Below are positions 8,185-17,799 of a DNA stretch of 64,000 nucleotides, piece after piece; position 1 is the stretch's first letter; every line of letters starts with the position of its first letter. A program made the translations under genes and the position numbers. The notes below the pieces were generated by a model, which did not search any database, had not been told where the DNA came from, and saw only the letters and a program-made list of their open reading frames with translations. This DNA is from Paenibacillus sp. HB172176 (GTDB taxonomy: Bacteria; Bacillota; Bacilli; Paenibacillales; Paenibacillaceae), in the NCBI RefSeq assembly GCF_011947265.1, contig NZ_JAATHD010000016.1, positions 62,001 to 126,000 of the forward strand, in the 5' to 3' direction.

Positions 8185-9397
8185 CTAACAGCAAATCCAG
8201 GTATTTTGACAAATGAAAGGGAGCAATATCATCCGGAACGTTTTGTCCGCTTGCGATGTAGGTCGGATGCAGCTCATGACGCAAGATGAGATTCACGACA
8301 GAGCCGTATACCGCGGTTTCATCCAGCTTCGTGAACAACACTTTCCTTATGCCAAAATGACTGAACTTATCGGCAATCATCTCCATGTCCCTCGACTTAG
8401 CGGTCAAGCTTAAAACAAGAATCGTCTCGCTCTTATGCTGGACTTGAAGCAACGAATTGACCTCGGATACATGAAGCTCGCTGCGGAAATTCCGTCCTGC
8501 CGTATCCATAAGAATCAAATCCCGGCTTTCGAGCTCCTTGTAGGCTTTGGGCAAATCCATCGGCGAGAAGACGACCTCCAGCGGCACATTCAATATGTTG
8601 GCATAGGTTCTCAACTGATCGACTGCCGCTATCCGATAGGTGTCCGATGTAATAAATCCGACCTTCTTTCTGTACTTGATCGATTGCTCGGCAGCCAGCT
8701 TGGCGATGGTCGTGGTCTTGCCAACGCCGGTAGGACCAACGAAGTGGATTACTCTCGCTTCGCTCGAAATGCCTTCCTCCGTGTAAGGCTGCAGCCACTC
8801 TTGCAATATTTCCTTGGTCAGCTTCCAAACCTCGGCCTTGCCAAATGGCTGCTCTTCCGCCTTTTCCCGCTCGAGCAATGCTTCAAGCAGCTTGTCAACA
8901 TGACTTTGATCAAGCTCTTGCTCTATTAAACGGTCCTTCAATTGTTGCAGGGAATCCGTTAACGCATTCGGCGCTTGCTGCTGTTTCGTCAGCTTCACCA
9001 TAAACTCGCGAAGCTCGCGAAATTCGTTCTCCAGATATTGCTCTTGTTTGGACCGGGAAGCGGAGCCCCCGGCTCTTGCATCGTAAGCAGCAGCCAGAGG
9101 TTCAGGAGGAGCAGGAGGCTCAGCTACCGCCGTGCTAGCTCCCTTGGCCGTCTGAAGAATTTGCTCCACTACCGAGCTTACTTCAGGGGTCAGCTTGCGT
9201 TGCTGCTGCGGGCTTTCCTTCGAGGCTCCCGCTTCAATCGCTGCAATAACTTCCATTTTCCTCTGCTTGAACATGCCCATGAAGCCGCCTACGCGAATTT
9301 CCTTCGTGTCGAGAATGACCGCATCCTTGCCCAGTTCGGTTCTGATCATGGTCACAGCCTCCGGCAAGGCGTTCACAATATAACGTTTCACCCTCAT
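8165..9397 (-). CDS. flhF: SRP-type flagellar GTPase FlhF
   Basis: 410 residues: an N-terminal basic B domain (MRVKRYIVNALPEAVTMIRTELG), a linker, then an NG domain homologous to Ffh and FtsY. The G1 motif is VGPTGVGKTTTIAKLAA, followed by SDTYRIAAVDQLRTYA, DTAGRN and the G4 motif TKLDET. It recruits early flagellar components to the assembly site and is regulated by FlhG. The ATG overlaps the flhA stop by 4 bp. With ftsY and ffh also in the window, all three SRP-family GTPases of the cell are probably encoded here. Confidence 0.96.
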   Translation of the reverse strand: MRVKRYIVNALPEAVTMIRTELGKDAVILDTKEIRVGGFMGMFKQRKMEVIAAIEAGASKESPQQQRKLTPEVSSVVEQILQTAKGASTAVAEPPAPPEPLAAAYDARAGGSASRSKQEQYLENEFRELREFMVKLTKQQQAPNALTDSLQQLKDRLIEQELDQSHVDKLLEALLEREKAEEQPFGKAEVWKLTKEILQEWLQPYTEEGISSEARVIHFVGPTGVGKTTTIAKLAAEQSIKYRKKVGFITSDTYRIAAVDQLRTYANILNVPLEVVFSPMDLPKAYKELESRDLILMDTAGRNFRSELHVSEVNSLLQVQHKSETILVLSLTAKSRDMEMIADKFSHFGIRKVLFTKLDETAVYGSVVNLILRHELHPTYIASGQNVPDDIAPFHLSKYLDLLLGDPHDE

Positions 9398-11424
9398 AGA
9401 TTCACCACCCCGACGCTCTGTACTTCAATATTAGGCTCCAGTTCGCTGTAGGATAGAATCGGAACCTCGTTCATCGTTCGCTCCAGAATCTGTCTCAGAT
9501 ACATTCGAATCGTCGGCGAAGCCAGCACCACCGGCTGTGTGCCCGATTGAATCTGTCTGTTCACCTGCTCGTTCATCCTCTGATAGATTTGTTGGGTCGA
9601 GACGGGATCAAGGGCGATATAGCTGCCTTGCTCGGTTTGCTGCACGGATTCCGAGATTTTTTTCTCAAGCTGAGGGCCTACCGTAATGACCCTGAGCGTA
9701 TCGCCGCTTGGCGAATATTGCTGTGTAATTTGCCTCGAAAGCGACTGTCTCACATATTCCGTCAAAATATCCGGATCCTTGGAATACGGACCGTGATCCG
9801 CCAATGTCTCGAAAATGGTAACGAGGTCGCGAATTGATATTTTCTCTTTCAACAGCTTGGCCAGCACCTTCTGAACATCCCCGACCGTTAGAATTGAAGG
9901 AATAAGCTCGTCGACCAACGCCGGATGATTTTCCTTCACATTCTCGATTAATTGCTTCGTTTCTTGCCTTCCAATCAGTTCATGCGCATGACGTTTAATA
10001 ATCTCTGTCAGATGCGTCGCTACGACGGACGGAGGATCAACGACGGTGTAACCCGACAGCTCGGCACGCTCCTTCATAGATTCGTCAATCCATATAGCGG
10101 GAAGACCGAATGCAGGCTCCGTCGTCTCGATGCCTGTTATGGAATCATCGTCAAAGCCTGGACTCATCGCCAGATAATGATTAAGCAGAAGATCGCTTCG
10201 GGCTACCGTATTGCCTTTGATCTTGATAACATATTCATTCGGCTTCAATTGAATATTATCCCGTATGCGAATAACCGGTACGACGAGTCCCAGCTCAAGC
10301 GCGCATTGGCGTCTGATCATAATGATACGGTCCAGAAGATCGCCCCCTTGCTGAGTATCCGCAAGAGGAATGAGGCCGTATCCGAATTCGAATTCGATCG
10401 GATCGATCTGAAGCAAGCTGATGACGCTCTCCGGATTTCTAACCTCTTCAATCTCCTGCTCCTCGACAAGCAGTTCTTCCTGCTCAAGCTTCTGCGCTTG
10501 CATCTTCTGCATGTACCAAGCGCCTACAGCCAGAATAATTGCATAAGGCCATGTCCGAATCGGACCAATCGGCGTCAAGCCCAGTACCGCGATTGTTCCC
10601 GCGGCAATATAGAGCATTTTGGGGTACTTGAGCAGTTGTCCCGTCACGTCGTCGGATAGATTTCCTTCCGAAGCGGAGCGCGTGACAATCAAGCCTGCCG
10701 CGGTCGATATCAGCAGAGCGGGAATTTGAGCAACAAGACCGTCGCCGATTGTCAGCAAGGAGAAGGTTTGCAGCGATTCCTGAAAGGGCAAGCCATGCAT
10801 CGCCATCCCGACGACAAAACCGCCGACCAGGTTAATCATCAGAATGATGATCGTCGCGATCGCATCGCCCTTGACAAATTTGCTCGCGCCGTCCATCGCT
10901 CCATAAAAGTCGGACTCCCGCTCAATCTTCGAGCGTCTCTCTCTTGCTTGCTGTTCATTGATCAAACCGGAGTTGAGATCGGCGTCGATACTCATCTGCT
11001 TGCCGGGCATCGCATCGAGCGTGAATCTCGCAGCGACCTCGGCAACCCTCTCGGAGCCTTTCGTAATGACAATAAACTGCACGACGACAAGAATAAGGAA
11101 GACGATAAAGCCGATCGCGACCTCTCCGCCCCCGACCCAGCTGCCGAAGGTTGCGATTACCTTCCCCGCATCCGCATGCTGGAGGATGCTGCGCGTCGTC
11201 GAGATGCTGAGCGCCAGTCGAAACAGCGTCGAAATTAAAAGAATGGTCGGGAAGATCGAGAATTCCAGTGCTTCCTTTGTATTCATTGCAACCAAAAGAA
11301 TCATTAGCGCAAGTGAAATGTTAAGGATCAGAAAAATATCAATAAGAAAGACCGGGATCGGAATAATCATCATGAGCACGATGCCAATAATTCCTATTAT
11401 GATGAATAAATCCTTTCCTTTCAT
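9394..11424 (-). CDS. flhA: Flagellar export gate protein FlhA
   Basis: 676 residues from the ATG that follows GGAGGAGGCAGCGTC. The N-terminal half contains about eight hydrophobic helices (LFIIIGIIGIVLMMIIPIPV; LILNISLALMILLVAM). It includes the FHIPEP-type cytosolic loop region RSKIERESDFYGAMDGASKFVKGDAI, split by a short gap in this description. The C-terminal cytosolic domain binds export substrates and chaperones (PLADTQQGGDLLDRI; LTEIIKRHAHELIGRQETK). It forms the nonameric export gate ring. It follows flhB and overlaps flhF. Confidence 0.96.
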   Translation of the reverse strand: MKGKDLFIIIGIIGIVLMMIIPIPVFLIDIFLILNISLALMILLVAMNTKEALEFSIFPTILLISTLFRLALSISTTRSILQHADAGKVIATFGSWVGGGEVAIGFIVFLILVVVQFIVITKGSERVAEVAARFTLDAMPGKQMSIDADLNSGLINEQQARERRSKIERESDFYGAMDGASKFVKGDAIATIIILMINLVGGFVVGMAMHGLPFQESLQTFSLLTIGDGLVAQIPALLISTAAGLIVTRSASEGNLSDDVTGQLLKYPKMLYIAAGTIAVLGLTPIGPIRTWPYAIILAVGAWYMQKMQAQKLEQEELLVEEQEIEEVRNPESVISLLQIDPIEFEFGYGLIPLADTQQGGDLLDRIIMIRRQCALELGLVVPVIRIRDNIQLKPNEYVIKIKGNTVARSDLLLNHYLAMSPGFDDDSITGIETTEPAFGLPAIWIDESMKERAELSGYTVVDPPSVVATHLTEIIKRHAHELIGRQETKQLIENVKENHPALVDELIPSILTVGDVQKVLAKLLKEKISIRDLVTIFETLADHGPYSKDPDILTEYVRQSLSRQITQQYSPSGDTLRVITVGPQLEKKISESVQQTEQGSYIALDPVSTQQIYQRMNEQVNRQIQSGTQPVVLASPTIRMYLRQILERTMNEVPILSYSELEPNIEVQSVGVVNL

Positions 11425-11456
11425 GACGCTGCCTCCTCCCGTTAGAATCAAACTAG

Positions 11457-12545
11457 CTAGACACGGCCTTTCAATTTATATACATACGCCAGCACTTCCG
11501 CAACTGCCTGGAACAGGTCGGCAGGGATAACATCCCCAATTTCGGCTCGCTCGTAGAGCGCTCTGGCCAGCGGCTTGTTTTCCATCGTTATAATGCCGTT
11601 TTCTTTGGCGACTTCTCTAATCTTAAGCGCGATATGATCCATGCCCTTAGCGATGATCTTCGGAGCTTCCATCTCCGAAGCGTCATATTTGAGCGCAATC
11701 GCGAAGTGGGTCGGATTCGTTATGACCACATCGGCCTTCGGCACTTCCTGCATCATTCGCTGCATAGCCATCCTGCGCTGCCGCTCGCGAATTTTGCCCT
11801 TGATTAATGGATCGCCTTCCGATTTTTTATATTCGTCTTTAATGTCCTGCTTCGACATTTTGATGCTTTTCTCATGCTCGTATTTCTGGTACAGAAAATC
11901 CAGGAAAGCAAGCACGGACAACACGGCGCCAATCTCTATGCCAAGCTTGATCGTCAGACCCGCAGCGAACGAGAAGATCGCTTCGAGCGGCTTGGAGTAG
12001 AGAACAAGCAGTTCATCCCATTCTCTCTGAATGGTCATGTAAACCAGCAAGCCGATAATGCAAACTTTCAGAATGCTTTTCGCGAATTCCACCAAACTCC
12101 TGGCCGAGAAGATGCGTTTGAAACCGTCCAGCGGATTCAGCTTCTTAAGCTGCATCTTGAGCGGTTCCCCGGTTAACAGAAAACCGAATTGAACAATATT
12201 GCCGAGAATGCCGATCAGCATGACGATTGCGAATATTGGCATGAGCATCAGCAGCATTTTCCAAGCAACATCCATGAATAGACTGATCACATTATCGGGC
12301 GTAATGGTCAATGTCAGCCAGTTTTCGAACAAGCTGTGAAACAAGCCGAGCACCGCTGATTTGTAATAACCGCCGAGCATGAAGAACGACATGGAGACAA
12401 ACAATAAAATAAGCGCGCCGGGGAGATCGCTGGATTTGGCTACCTGGCCTTTCTTGCGCGATTCCTCGCGCTTCTTCGGCGTCGCTTTCTCCGTCTTCTC
12501 CTGATTGAACAGCTGCAAATCCAGTTTCAATTGATATTGACGCAT
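11457..12545 (-). CDS. flhB: Flagellar export switch protein FlhB
   Basis: 362 residues from MRQYQLKLDLQLFNQEKTEK; AGGAGGTG lies nine bases upstream. Four transmembrane segments cover roughly residues 40-230. The cytosolic domain has the autocleavage site NPTH near residue 277, followed directly by FAIALKYDASEMEAPKIIAK. Cleavage between Asn and Pro lets FlhB switch export from hook/rod to filament substrates after a signal from FliK. It is preceded by fliR with a 13-bp gap. The small protein at 42345-42656 resembles exactly the part that follows NPTH. Confidence 0.96.
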   Translation of the reverse strand: MRQYQLKLDLQLFNQEKTEKATPKKREESRKKGQVAKSSDLPGALILLFVSMSFFMLGGYYKSAVLGLFHSLFENWLTLTITPDNVISLFMDVAWKMLLMLMPIFAIVMLIGILGNIVQFGFLLTGEPLKMQLKKLNPLDGFKRIFSARSLVEFAKSILKVCIIGLLVYMTIQREWDELLVLYSKPLEAIFSFAAGLTIKLGIEIGAVLSVLAFLDFLYQKYEHEKSIKMSKQDIKDEYKKSEGDPLIKGKIRERQRRMAMQRMMQEVPKADVVITNPTHFAIALKYDASEMEAPKIIAKGMDHIALKIREVAKENGIITMENKPLARALYERAEIGDVIPADLFQAVAEVLAYVYKLKGRV

Positions 12546-12558
12546 GTTGTCCCACCTC

Positions 12559-13353
12559 CTACTGCCCCTCAGGCGGTCCTTGCACAACTCCGAACAATTG
12601 CTCGAGCGAGTCGAACATAATAGAGAAAAGCTTCTCGAAAATAACGGACATTCCCGGGAGAAGCAGAATCAGCAGGAACAAGCCTACAATAATCTTCAAT
12701 GGAATGCCAATGACAAATACATTGAATTGAGGCGCAGTTTTCGTAAGAAAGCCCAGACCGAGGTCGGTCAAAAACATCGCCACTACAAGTGGTGAAGCAA
12801 TTTGAACCGCCAGCAGAAACGTGTTGCTGAATATTCGTACCAGCATATCTGTAATGCCGCCCTCCAGCATTCTGGAGAACAGAGCATTATCAAGCGGCAT
12901 CCATTGATAGCTGTCCATAAGACCAGTCAACAAGAAATGATGGCCGTTCATCATCAGGAACACGACAATCATAAGCATATACTTGAAATTGCCCAGCAGC
13001 GGCGCCGAAACGCCGGAAAGCGGGTCGACGACATTCGCCATGGCGAAACCGATCTGCATATCCATGAAAGCTCCCGCGGTTTGAACGATAGCGAAAAACA
13101 GGTATACGACAAAACCGATTAAAACGCCAATCAGAATTTCTCTGATAATCATTAGTAGATAGGAGGCGTCAATGACAATCGTCTGTTGAAAGCCGTAAGA
13201 CAAAAAGATAATAAAGGTAAGAAAGAAGCCTAGACCAATCTTGAACGTGTTCGGCACGCCTCGGGAAGAAAAGACAGGCGCGACGACGAAAAAAGAGGTA
13301 ATTCGACAAAAAATCAATAAAAAAATAGGCAAACCTTGTTCTATTGCGTCCAT
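12559..13353 (-). CDS. fliR: Flagellar export protein FliR
   Basis: 264 residues with about six hydrophobic segments (FLLIFCRITSFFVVAPVFSS; ILIGVLIGFVVYLFFAIVQT; GIPLKIIVGLFLLILLLPGM). It contains the family stretch GAFMDMQIGFAMANVVDP. FliR is part of the FliP5Q4R1 export channel inside the MS ring. The gene lies 11 bp after fliQ and 13 bp before flhB, in the standard order fliP-fliQ-fliR-flhB-flhA. Confidence 0.95.
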   Translation of the reverse strand: MDAIEQGLPIFLLIFCRITSFFVVAPVFSSRGVPNTFKIGLGFFLTFIIFLSYGFQQTIVIDASYLLMIIREILIGVLIGFVVYLFFAIVQTAGAFMDMQIGFAMANVVDPLSGVSAPLLGNFKYMLMIVVFLMMNGHHFLLTGLMDSYQWMPLDNALFSRMLEGGITDMLVRIFSNTFLLAVQIASPLVVAMFLTDLGLGFLTKTAPQFNVFVIGIPLKIIVGLFLLILLLPGMSVIFEKLFSIMFDSLEQLFGVVQGPPEGQ

Positions 13354-13364
13354 TCACTCACAGC

Positions 13365-13634
13365 CTAACCGATGTAATAATTGAGATTATTCAGCAGATT
13401 ATAAGTGAAATCGAGAACGGTGTTCAAAATCCAGGGGCCAAAAATAATAATTGACAGAAACACGGCCACGATTTTCGGCACGAACGCAAGCGTCTGCTCT
13501 TGAATTTGCGTGGTTGCTTGAAATACACTGACGAGCAGACCGACGACAAGCGCTAGAACCAGCATTGGCGCGCTTGCCTTCAACACGGTGTAAACCGCTT
13601 CTCCCGCTAGTCCGATAACCATTTCAGAGCTCAT
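13365..13634 (-). CDS. fliQ: Flagellar export protein FliQ
   Basis: 89 residues with two transmembrane helices (AVYTVLKASAPMLVLALVVG and LAFVPKIVAVFLSIIIFGPW) joined by FQATTQIQEQTL, the conserved FliQ loop. Two in-frame ATGs lie two codons apart. The second (13634) is chosen because GGAGGG sits seven bases before it; the first, at 13640, is almost on top of that site. It forms part of the export channel with FliP and FliR. Confidence 0.94.
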   Translation of the reverse strand: MSSEMVIGLAGEAVYTVLKASAPMLVLALVVGLLVSVFQATTQIQEQTLAFVPKIVAVFLSIIIFGPWILNTVLDFTYNLLNNLNYYIG

Positions 13635-13652
13635 ATCCATTCCCTCCGCCTA

Positions 13653-14417
13653 TCATCCAGAATTGAAGCTGACGAGCAGCGATTTCACGATTAAGTACCA
13701 GCCGTCCACCATGACGAAGAGCAAAATTTTAAAGGGCAGCGATATCATAATCGGCGGGAGCATCATCATTCCCATCGCCATTAATGTACTAGCCACAATC
13801 ATATCGATAACGAGAAAAGGGATGAAGATGGCAAAACCCATCGTGAATGCCGTCTTAAGCTCGCTGATTGCGTAAGCCGGAACCAGCACGGTAATCGGAA
13901 TATCCTCGAAGCTTTCCGGTTTCTCCGTCTTCGTATAATTCATGAAGAGCAGCAAATCCTTCTCTCTTGTATGCGAGAACATAAACCGCTTGAGCGGCAC
14001 CGAGGCTTCCTTGAGCGCTTCCGTCTGACTAATCTCATGCTTCAGATAGGGCTGCAAGGCTACCTCGTTCACTTGACCGAAGGTAGGCGCCATAATGAAG
14101 AAGGTAAGGAACATGGCAAGCCCGATCAGCACTTGATTGGGAGGCATCATCTGCGTGCCCAGCGACGTTCTTACGAAACCAAGCACGATTATGATGCGAG
14201 TAAAGCTCGTCATTAGAACCAATATGGCAGGTGCGATGCTGAGCACCGTGAGCAGCAATAGTATCGATAATGCGCTCGTATTCGTATCGCTGTTCGGATC
14301 ATCGCTTGCATCGCCGAACAGATCGGGCAATTGCAGTTCCAAAGCGTTTGCGTGCTGTTGGACAAGCAATGACAATAGGAGAACCGCTGCGAACGACAGC
14401 CATCTCTTATTCCTCAT
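13653..14417 (-). CDS. fliP: Flagellar export channel protein FliP
   Basis: 254 residues. An N-terminal signal-like segment (WLSFAAVLLLSLLVQQHANA) is followed by four membrane segments. It includes FTRIIIVLGFVRTSLGTQMM and PPNQVLIGLAMFLTFFIM, both signatures of FliP, and ends in LPFKILLFVMVDGWYLIVKS. FliP is the main ring-forming subunit of the export channel and depends on FliO for assembly. Its ATG overlaps the end of fliO by 11 bp. No clear separate ribosome binding site is seen, so coupling to fliO is likely. Confidence 0.95.
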   Translation of the reverse strand: MRNKRWLSFAAVLLLSLLVQQHANALELQLPDLFGDASDDPNSDTNTSALSILLLLTVLSIAPAILVLMTSFTRIIIVLGFVRTSLGTQMMPPNQVLIGLAMFLTFFIMAPTFGQVNEVALQPYLKHEISQTEALKEASVPLKRFMFSHTREKDLLLFMNYTKTEKPESFEDIPITVLVPAYAISELKTAFTMGFAIFIPFLVIDMIVASTLMAMGMMMLPPIMISLPFKILLFVMVDGWYLIVKSLLVSFNSG

Positions 14418-15084
14418 GATCGATCAACCGTTCATTCTTTTTTTGTTCTTGAAGCAAGCTCTCAAGCTGCTGCTTGCGACTTGATTGATTGCTCAGCTTC
14501 CTTTGGAGCAGTTGCTGAAAGCTTGACGCCTCGTCTGCATCCCGCGTATCAACCGCAGACTGTTCCTTGTTCCGTTTGAGGAGCTTTCTAAGAACCCCTG
14601 CAATATCCTGCGAATTCCATGTTTGCTGAGATTTGCGTTCAAAGGATGCATAGACGGCGGACACAAGCTCCGGATCGTCAATTTTGTCAATTAAAGTAAT
14701 GCTCTCACCGACTCCGACGATATAGATGCGATCCGCAATCTCCACCACCTGCATCGAGCTGCTCTGGCCTAGAGATACGCCGCCAAGCGTACGCATGGCT
14801 CGGTTTGCTCCCCATTGCTTGCTTCGAATCGACAGCCATTTAATGACGAGAATCATCAAAGCGACAACAATGGCAAGCGCGACAATTACCCAAACAATAT
14901 TGCCTAGCAGTTCACTTGTATCCGGTGTATCCCTTCCAGCCGTTTGAGATGAGACCGCTCCGAGATTTCCCGTTGTATCGTTGCTCGAATCTCCTCCCGC
15001 AGCCGCAGCAACGGGCAACGGGTATGCTTGAATGCCTGCAACAGCGAGCAGAAGAGAGCAGATGGCAATTCGGTAATTCTTCAT
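14407..15084 (-). CDS. fliO: Flagellar biosynthesis protein FliO/FliZ
   Basis: 225 residues from the ATG of MKNYRIAICSLLLAVAGIQA, which would begin a signal peptide. A second membrane helix (NIVWVIVALAIVVALMILVI) leads to a cytosolic domain with RTLGGVSLGQSSSMQVVEIA and IYIVGVGESITLIDKI, the FliO core. The C-terminus is long, polar and Gln/Lys/Glu-rich. FliO is an assembly factor for the FliP channel. The ribosome binding site is weak. A TTG at 15126 inside cheY would extend the protein by 14 residues. The Bacillus homologue is called fliZ or fliO. Confidence 0.85.
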   Translation of the reverse strand: MKNYRIAICSLLLAVAGIQAYPLPVAAAAGGDSSNDTTGNLGAVSSQTAGRDTPDTSELLGNIVWVIVALAIVVALMILVIKWLSIRSKQWGANRAMRTLGGVSLGQSSSMQVVEIADRIYIVGVGESITLIDKIDDPELVSAVYASFERKSQQTWNSQDIAGVLRKLLKRNKEQSAVDTRDADEASSFQQLLQRKLSNQSSRKQQLESLLQEQKKNERLIDHEE

Positions 15085-15097
15085 TGCCGACGTCTGC

Positions 15098-15460
15098 TTA
15101 TCCAAGCGTCTTCTTAATCGCTTCAATTACGCGATCCGCCTGGAACGGCTTTACGATGAAGTCCTTGGCGCCCGCTTGAATCGCATCGATAACCATAGCC
15201 TGCTGTCCCATGGCCGAGCACATAATGACCTTTGCGTTGCCGTCCATTTTTTTGATTTCTTTCAAAGCGGAAATGCCATCCATCTCCGGCATTGTGATAT
15301 CCATTGTAATCAAATCCGGTTTAAGCTCCTTGTATTTCTCCACGGCTTGAGCGCCGTCTTGCGCTTCTCCAACGACCTCATATCCGTTCTTCGACAAGAT
15401 ATCTCGAATCATCATACGCATAAATGCAGCATCGTCTACAATTAGAATGCGGTTTGCCAT
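15098..15460 (-). CDS. cheY: Chemotaxis response regulator CheY
   Basis: 120 residues forming a single receiver domain. The acid pocket is in MANRILIVDDAAFM, the phospho-acceptor Asp54 in LITMDITMPEMDG, the switch Thr/Ser in VIMCSAMGQ and the Lys in FIVKPFQ. AGGAGG lies eight bases before the chosen ATG; an ATG two codons earlier is too close to that site. Phosphorylated CheY binds FliM at the motor switch. It lies between fliY and fliO, as in Bacillus subtilis. Confidence 0.96.
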   Translation of the reverse strand: MANRILIVDDAAFMRMMIRDILSKNGYEVVGEAQDGAQAVEKYKELKPDLITMDITMPEMDGISALKEIKKMDGNAKVIMCSAMGQQAMVIDAIQAGAKDFIVKPFQADRVIEAIKKTLG

Positions 15461-15480
15461 CTTCATTTCCTCCTAGGATG

Positions 15481-16713
15481 TTATTGTAATTTTTGAATGC
15501 GGTCCCATTGGCTTACTATATCCGTCACGCGCACGCCGAAATTTTCATCAATGACAACAACTTCGCCTTTGGCGATTAATTTGTTGTTGACAAGGATGTC
15601 GACCGGCTCGCCCGCCAACTTGTCCAGCTCAATAATCGAGCCTTGAGACAGTTCGAGAATATCCTTAATTTGCTTCTGGGTCCTTCCTAATTCTACAGTG
15701 ACCTTTAAGGGTATGTCGAGCAATAAATTCAAATTTGTCGCTTCATTTTGCGCAAATTGTTGATTATTGAAGTTCGCGAATTGAACGGGCTGAACATTTA
15801 CATTCCGATTAACGTTCGGCGAAGTCGGCGCAGGACCCGGATGACCAAAAGAATCATAGGCAGCAGCAGGATTTCCATAGCTTTGCGGCATTTGTTCAGG
15901 AGGTCTCTGAGGCTCTGGCGCTGGCGTCGGGGCAACTGCCGAAGAAGCTGCCGTTTGCTGCTGGGCACTGCTCTGCTCCGCTGCCGCAGCCGCTGAACCC
16001 GTTCCAATGTCCTCCTCTCCTCCCATCAAGGTCGAAACCATTTGCTTCGCAAATGAGACAGGCAAAAGCTGCATGATCGTCGAATCAATCAAATCGCCAA
16101 TGGTAAGATGAAAGGAGATTTTGATAAACACATCAACCGGCGGCAAATGCGACATTCCGTCGCCGTTGCTAACATCCAAAATATCAATGCCGGGGGGCGA
16201 AATGTTGACAAACCGATTGAAAATGGTAGACATCGAGGTCGCCGATGAGCCCATCATCTGATTCATCGCTTCCTGAACTGCGCTAATATGAATTTCATTC
16301 AGCTCCTGATTCCCATCTACCTCGCCTTCTCCGCCAAGCATCAAATCAGCGATAACCTGCGCATCTTTAGTCCGGATAACAAGAGAGTTAATCCCTTCGA
16401 AACCGTCAACATATTGAACGCTGACTGCCACATGCGGCCTTGGAAACACATCGCCGAGTTGATCCTTCCGAACAAGCGTTACCTGAGGCGTCGTAATGTC
16501 CACCTTCTTGCCGAGCAGCGTCGATAGCGCGGTTGCGGCGCTGCCGAAAGTAATGTTTCCGATTTCACCAAGTGCATCCTGCTCGATCGAAGACAAATAA
16601 TCGGACAACTGAACCTCGTTCGCGGGAGGCGGCATTTCGTCAAGCGGCTCATTGGAGGATTGACGCAGCAACGCATCAATCTCTTCTTGCGACAAATAAT
16701 CCTTACTCGTCAT
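15481..16713 (-). CDS. fliY: Flagellar switch protein and CheY-P phosphatase FliY
   Basis: 410 residues with three parts. An N-terminal LSQEEIDALL helix resembles the CheY-binding start of FliM. A CheC-like phosphatase domain has two active motifs (EQDALGEIGNITFGSAATAL near residue 50; EIHISAVQEAMNQMMGSSAT near 145). A low-complexity Pro/Ala/Asn/Gln linker at about 240-315 leads to a C-terminal FliN (SpoA) domain (LLDIPLKVTVELGRTQK). FliY replaces FliN in Bacillus-type motors and removes phosphate from CheY-P at the switch. Its ATG overlaps the fliM stop by 11 bp. Confidence 0.96.
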   Translation of the reverse strand: MTSKDYLSQEEIDALLRQSSNEPLDEMPPPANEVQLSDYLSSIEQDALGEIGNITFGSAATALSTLLGKKVDITTPQVTLVRKDQLGDVFPRPHVAVSVQYVDGFEGINSLVIRTKDAQVIADLMLGGEGEVDGNQELNEIHISAVQEAMNQMMGSSATSMSTIFNRFVNISPPGIDILDVSNGDGMSHLPPVDVFIKISFHLTIGDLIDSTIMQLLPVSFAKQMVSTLMGGEEDIGTGSAAAAAEQSSAQQQTAASSAVAPTPAPEPQRPPEQMPQSYGNPAAAYDSFGHPGPAPTSPNVNRNVNVQPVQFANFNNQQFAQNEATNLNLLLDIPLKVTVELGRTQKQIKDILELSQGSIIELDKLAGEPVDILVNNKLIAKGEVVVIDENFGVRVTDIVSQWDRIQKLQ

Positions 16714-17704
16714 ATTCTTCTTCCACTCCTTCGCTTACAATTTCGTCGACTTGAACGGCCAATTTATCCTTAATCGAGCCGGGACTGCCAATAAACTTCA
16801 ATTTGTCCCCGACCTTTATCTTAAGTCCGTCATTCACAGACTTGTCCAGCGAAAGCACATCCCCTACGCTTAACGACAAAAATTCTTGAATCGTGATGGA
16901 GGAATGTCCGAGTTCAGCCACGATCGGAAGCTTTGCTTTATGAACGCGCTGCTCCAGAATTTCAACTTCCTCGGGAGCTCGTTCTTTCTTCTGAGACACG
17001 AACCAATGATGAACAGACAGTCTTGGCATGATCGGCTCCAGCACCACATGGGGAATGCACAGGTTAATCATTCCTGTTGTATCGCCGATTTTGGTGCTGA
17101 AGGAAATTAATGCAATCGTTTCGTTCGGAGATACAATCTGCATGAATTGCGGATTCGTCTCCAACGCTTCCAGTCTGGGCGAGATGTCGATGACGGTTTT
17201 CCAGGCCTCTTGCAGGCTGTCAAATGTTCTTGCGAAAATTTTCTCCATAACTATCGTTTCAATCTCGGTCAAAGCGTTAATTTTGGATGGCGCCGTTCCC
17301 TGACCGCCGAGCATTCGATCAAGCATGGCGTAAGCAACATTCGGATGAACTTCAAGCACCATTCGTCCTTCGAGCGGCTCCGCTTCGAATATATTCAGAA
17401 TCGTCATCTTGGGGATGGAACGAATGAATTCATCGTACGGCAATTGCTCGACATCCACGACGTTAATTTGCACAAACGTCCGGAGCTGCGCTGAGAAATA
17501 GGTTGTCAGATATCGCGCGAAGTTCTCATGAATACGAGTCAGGCTTCGGATATGATCCTTCGAGAAACGAACCGCGCGCTTGAAATCATAGACACTTACC
17601 TTGCGTGTGACTTCTTCCTTCTTCAATTCCTCCGCATCCATTTCCCCAGAGGACAATGCTGCCAGCAAGGCGTCAATTTCATTCTGCGATAGAACATCAA
17701 CCAA
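16703..17704 (-). CDS. fliM: Flagellar motor switch protein FliM
   Basis: 333 residues if translation starts at the TTG at 17704, eight bases after AGGAGG. A GTG at 17713 is in frame but overlaps the ribosome binding site. The N-terminus VLSQNEIDALLAALSSGEM is the CheY-P binding peptide and matches Bacillus FliM closely. A CheC-like middle domain (FARYLTTYFSAQLRTFVQIN) and a C-terminal SpoA domain (LPIVAELGHSSITIQEFLSL) follow. FliM forms the C ring with FliG and FliY and sets rotation direction. Confidence 0.95.
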   Translation of the reverse strand: MVDVLSQNEIDALLAALSSGEMDAEELKKEEVTRKVSVYDFKRAVRFSKDHIRSLTRIHENFARYLTTYFSAQLRTFVQINVVDVEQLPYDEFIRSIPKMTILNIFEAEPLEGRMVLEVHPNVAYAMLDRMLGGQGTAPSKINALTEIETIVMEKIFARTFDSLQEAWKTVIDISPRLEALETNPQFMQIVSPNETIALISFSTKIGDTTGMINLCIPHVVLEPIMPRLSVHHWFVSQKKERAPEEVEILEQRVHKAKLPIVAELGHSSITIQEFLSLSVGDVLSLDKSVNDGLKIKVGDKLKFIGSPGSIKDKLAVQVDEIVSEGVEEEYDE

Positions 17705-17799
17705 TTCTCTCACCTCCTTCGAGGAATGTCCCTATAAAGGTTGTTCAATAAGCCCGCTTTTGCCAAGCAGCCTGAATTTTTGAATTCGAATTTAAGAAT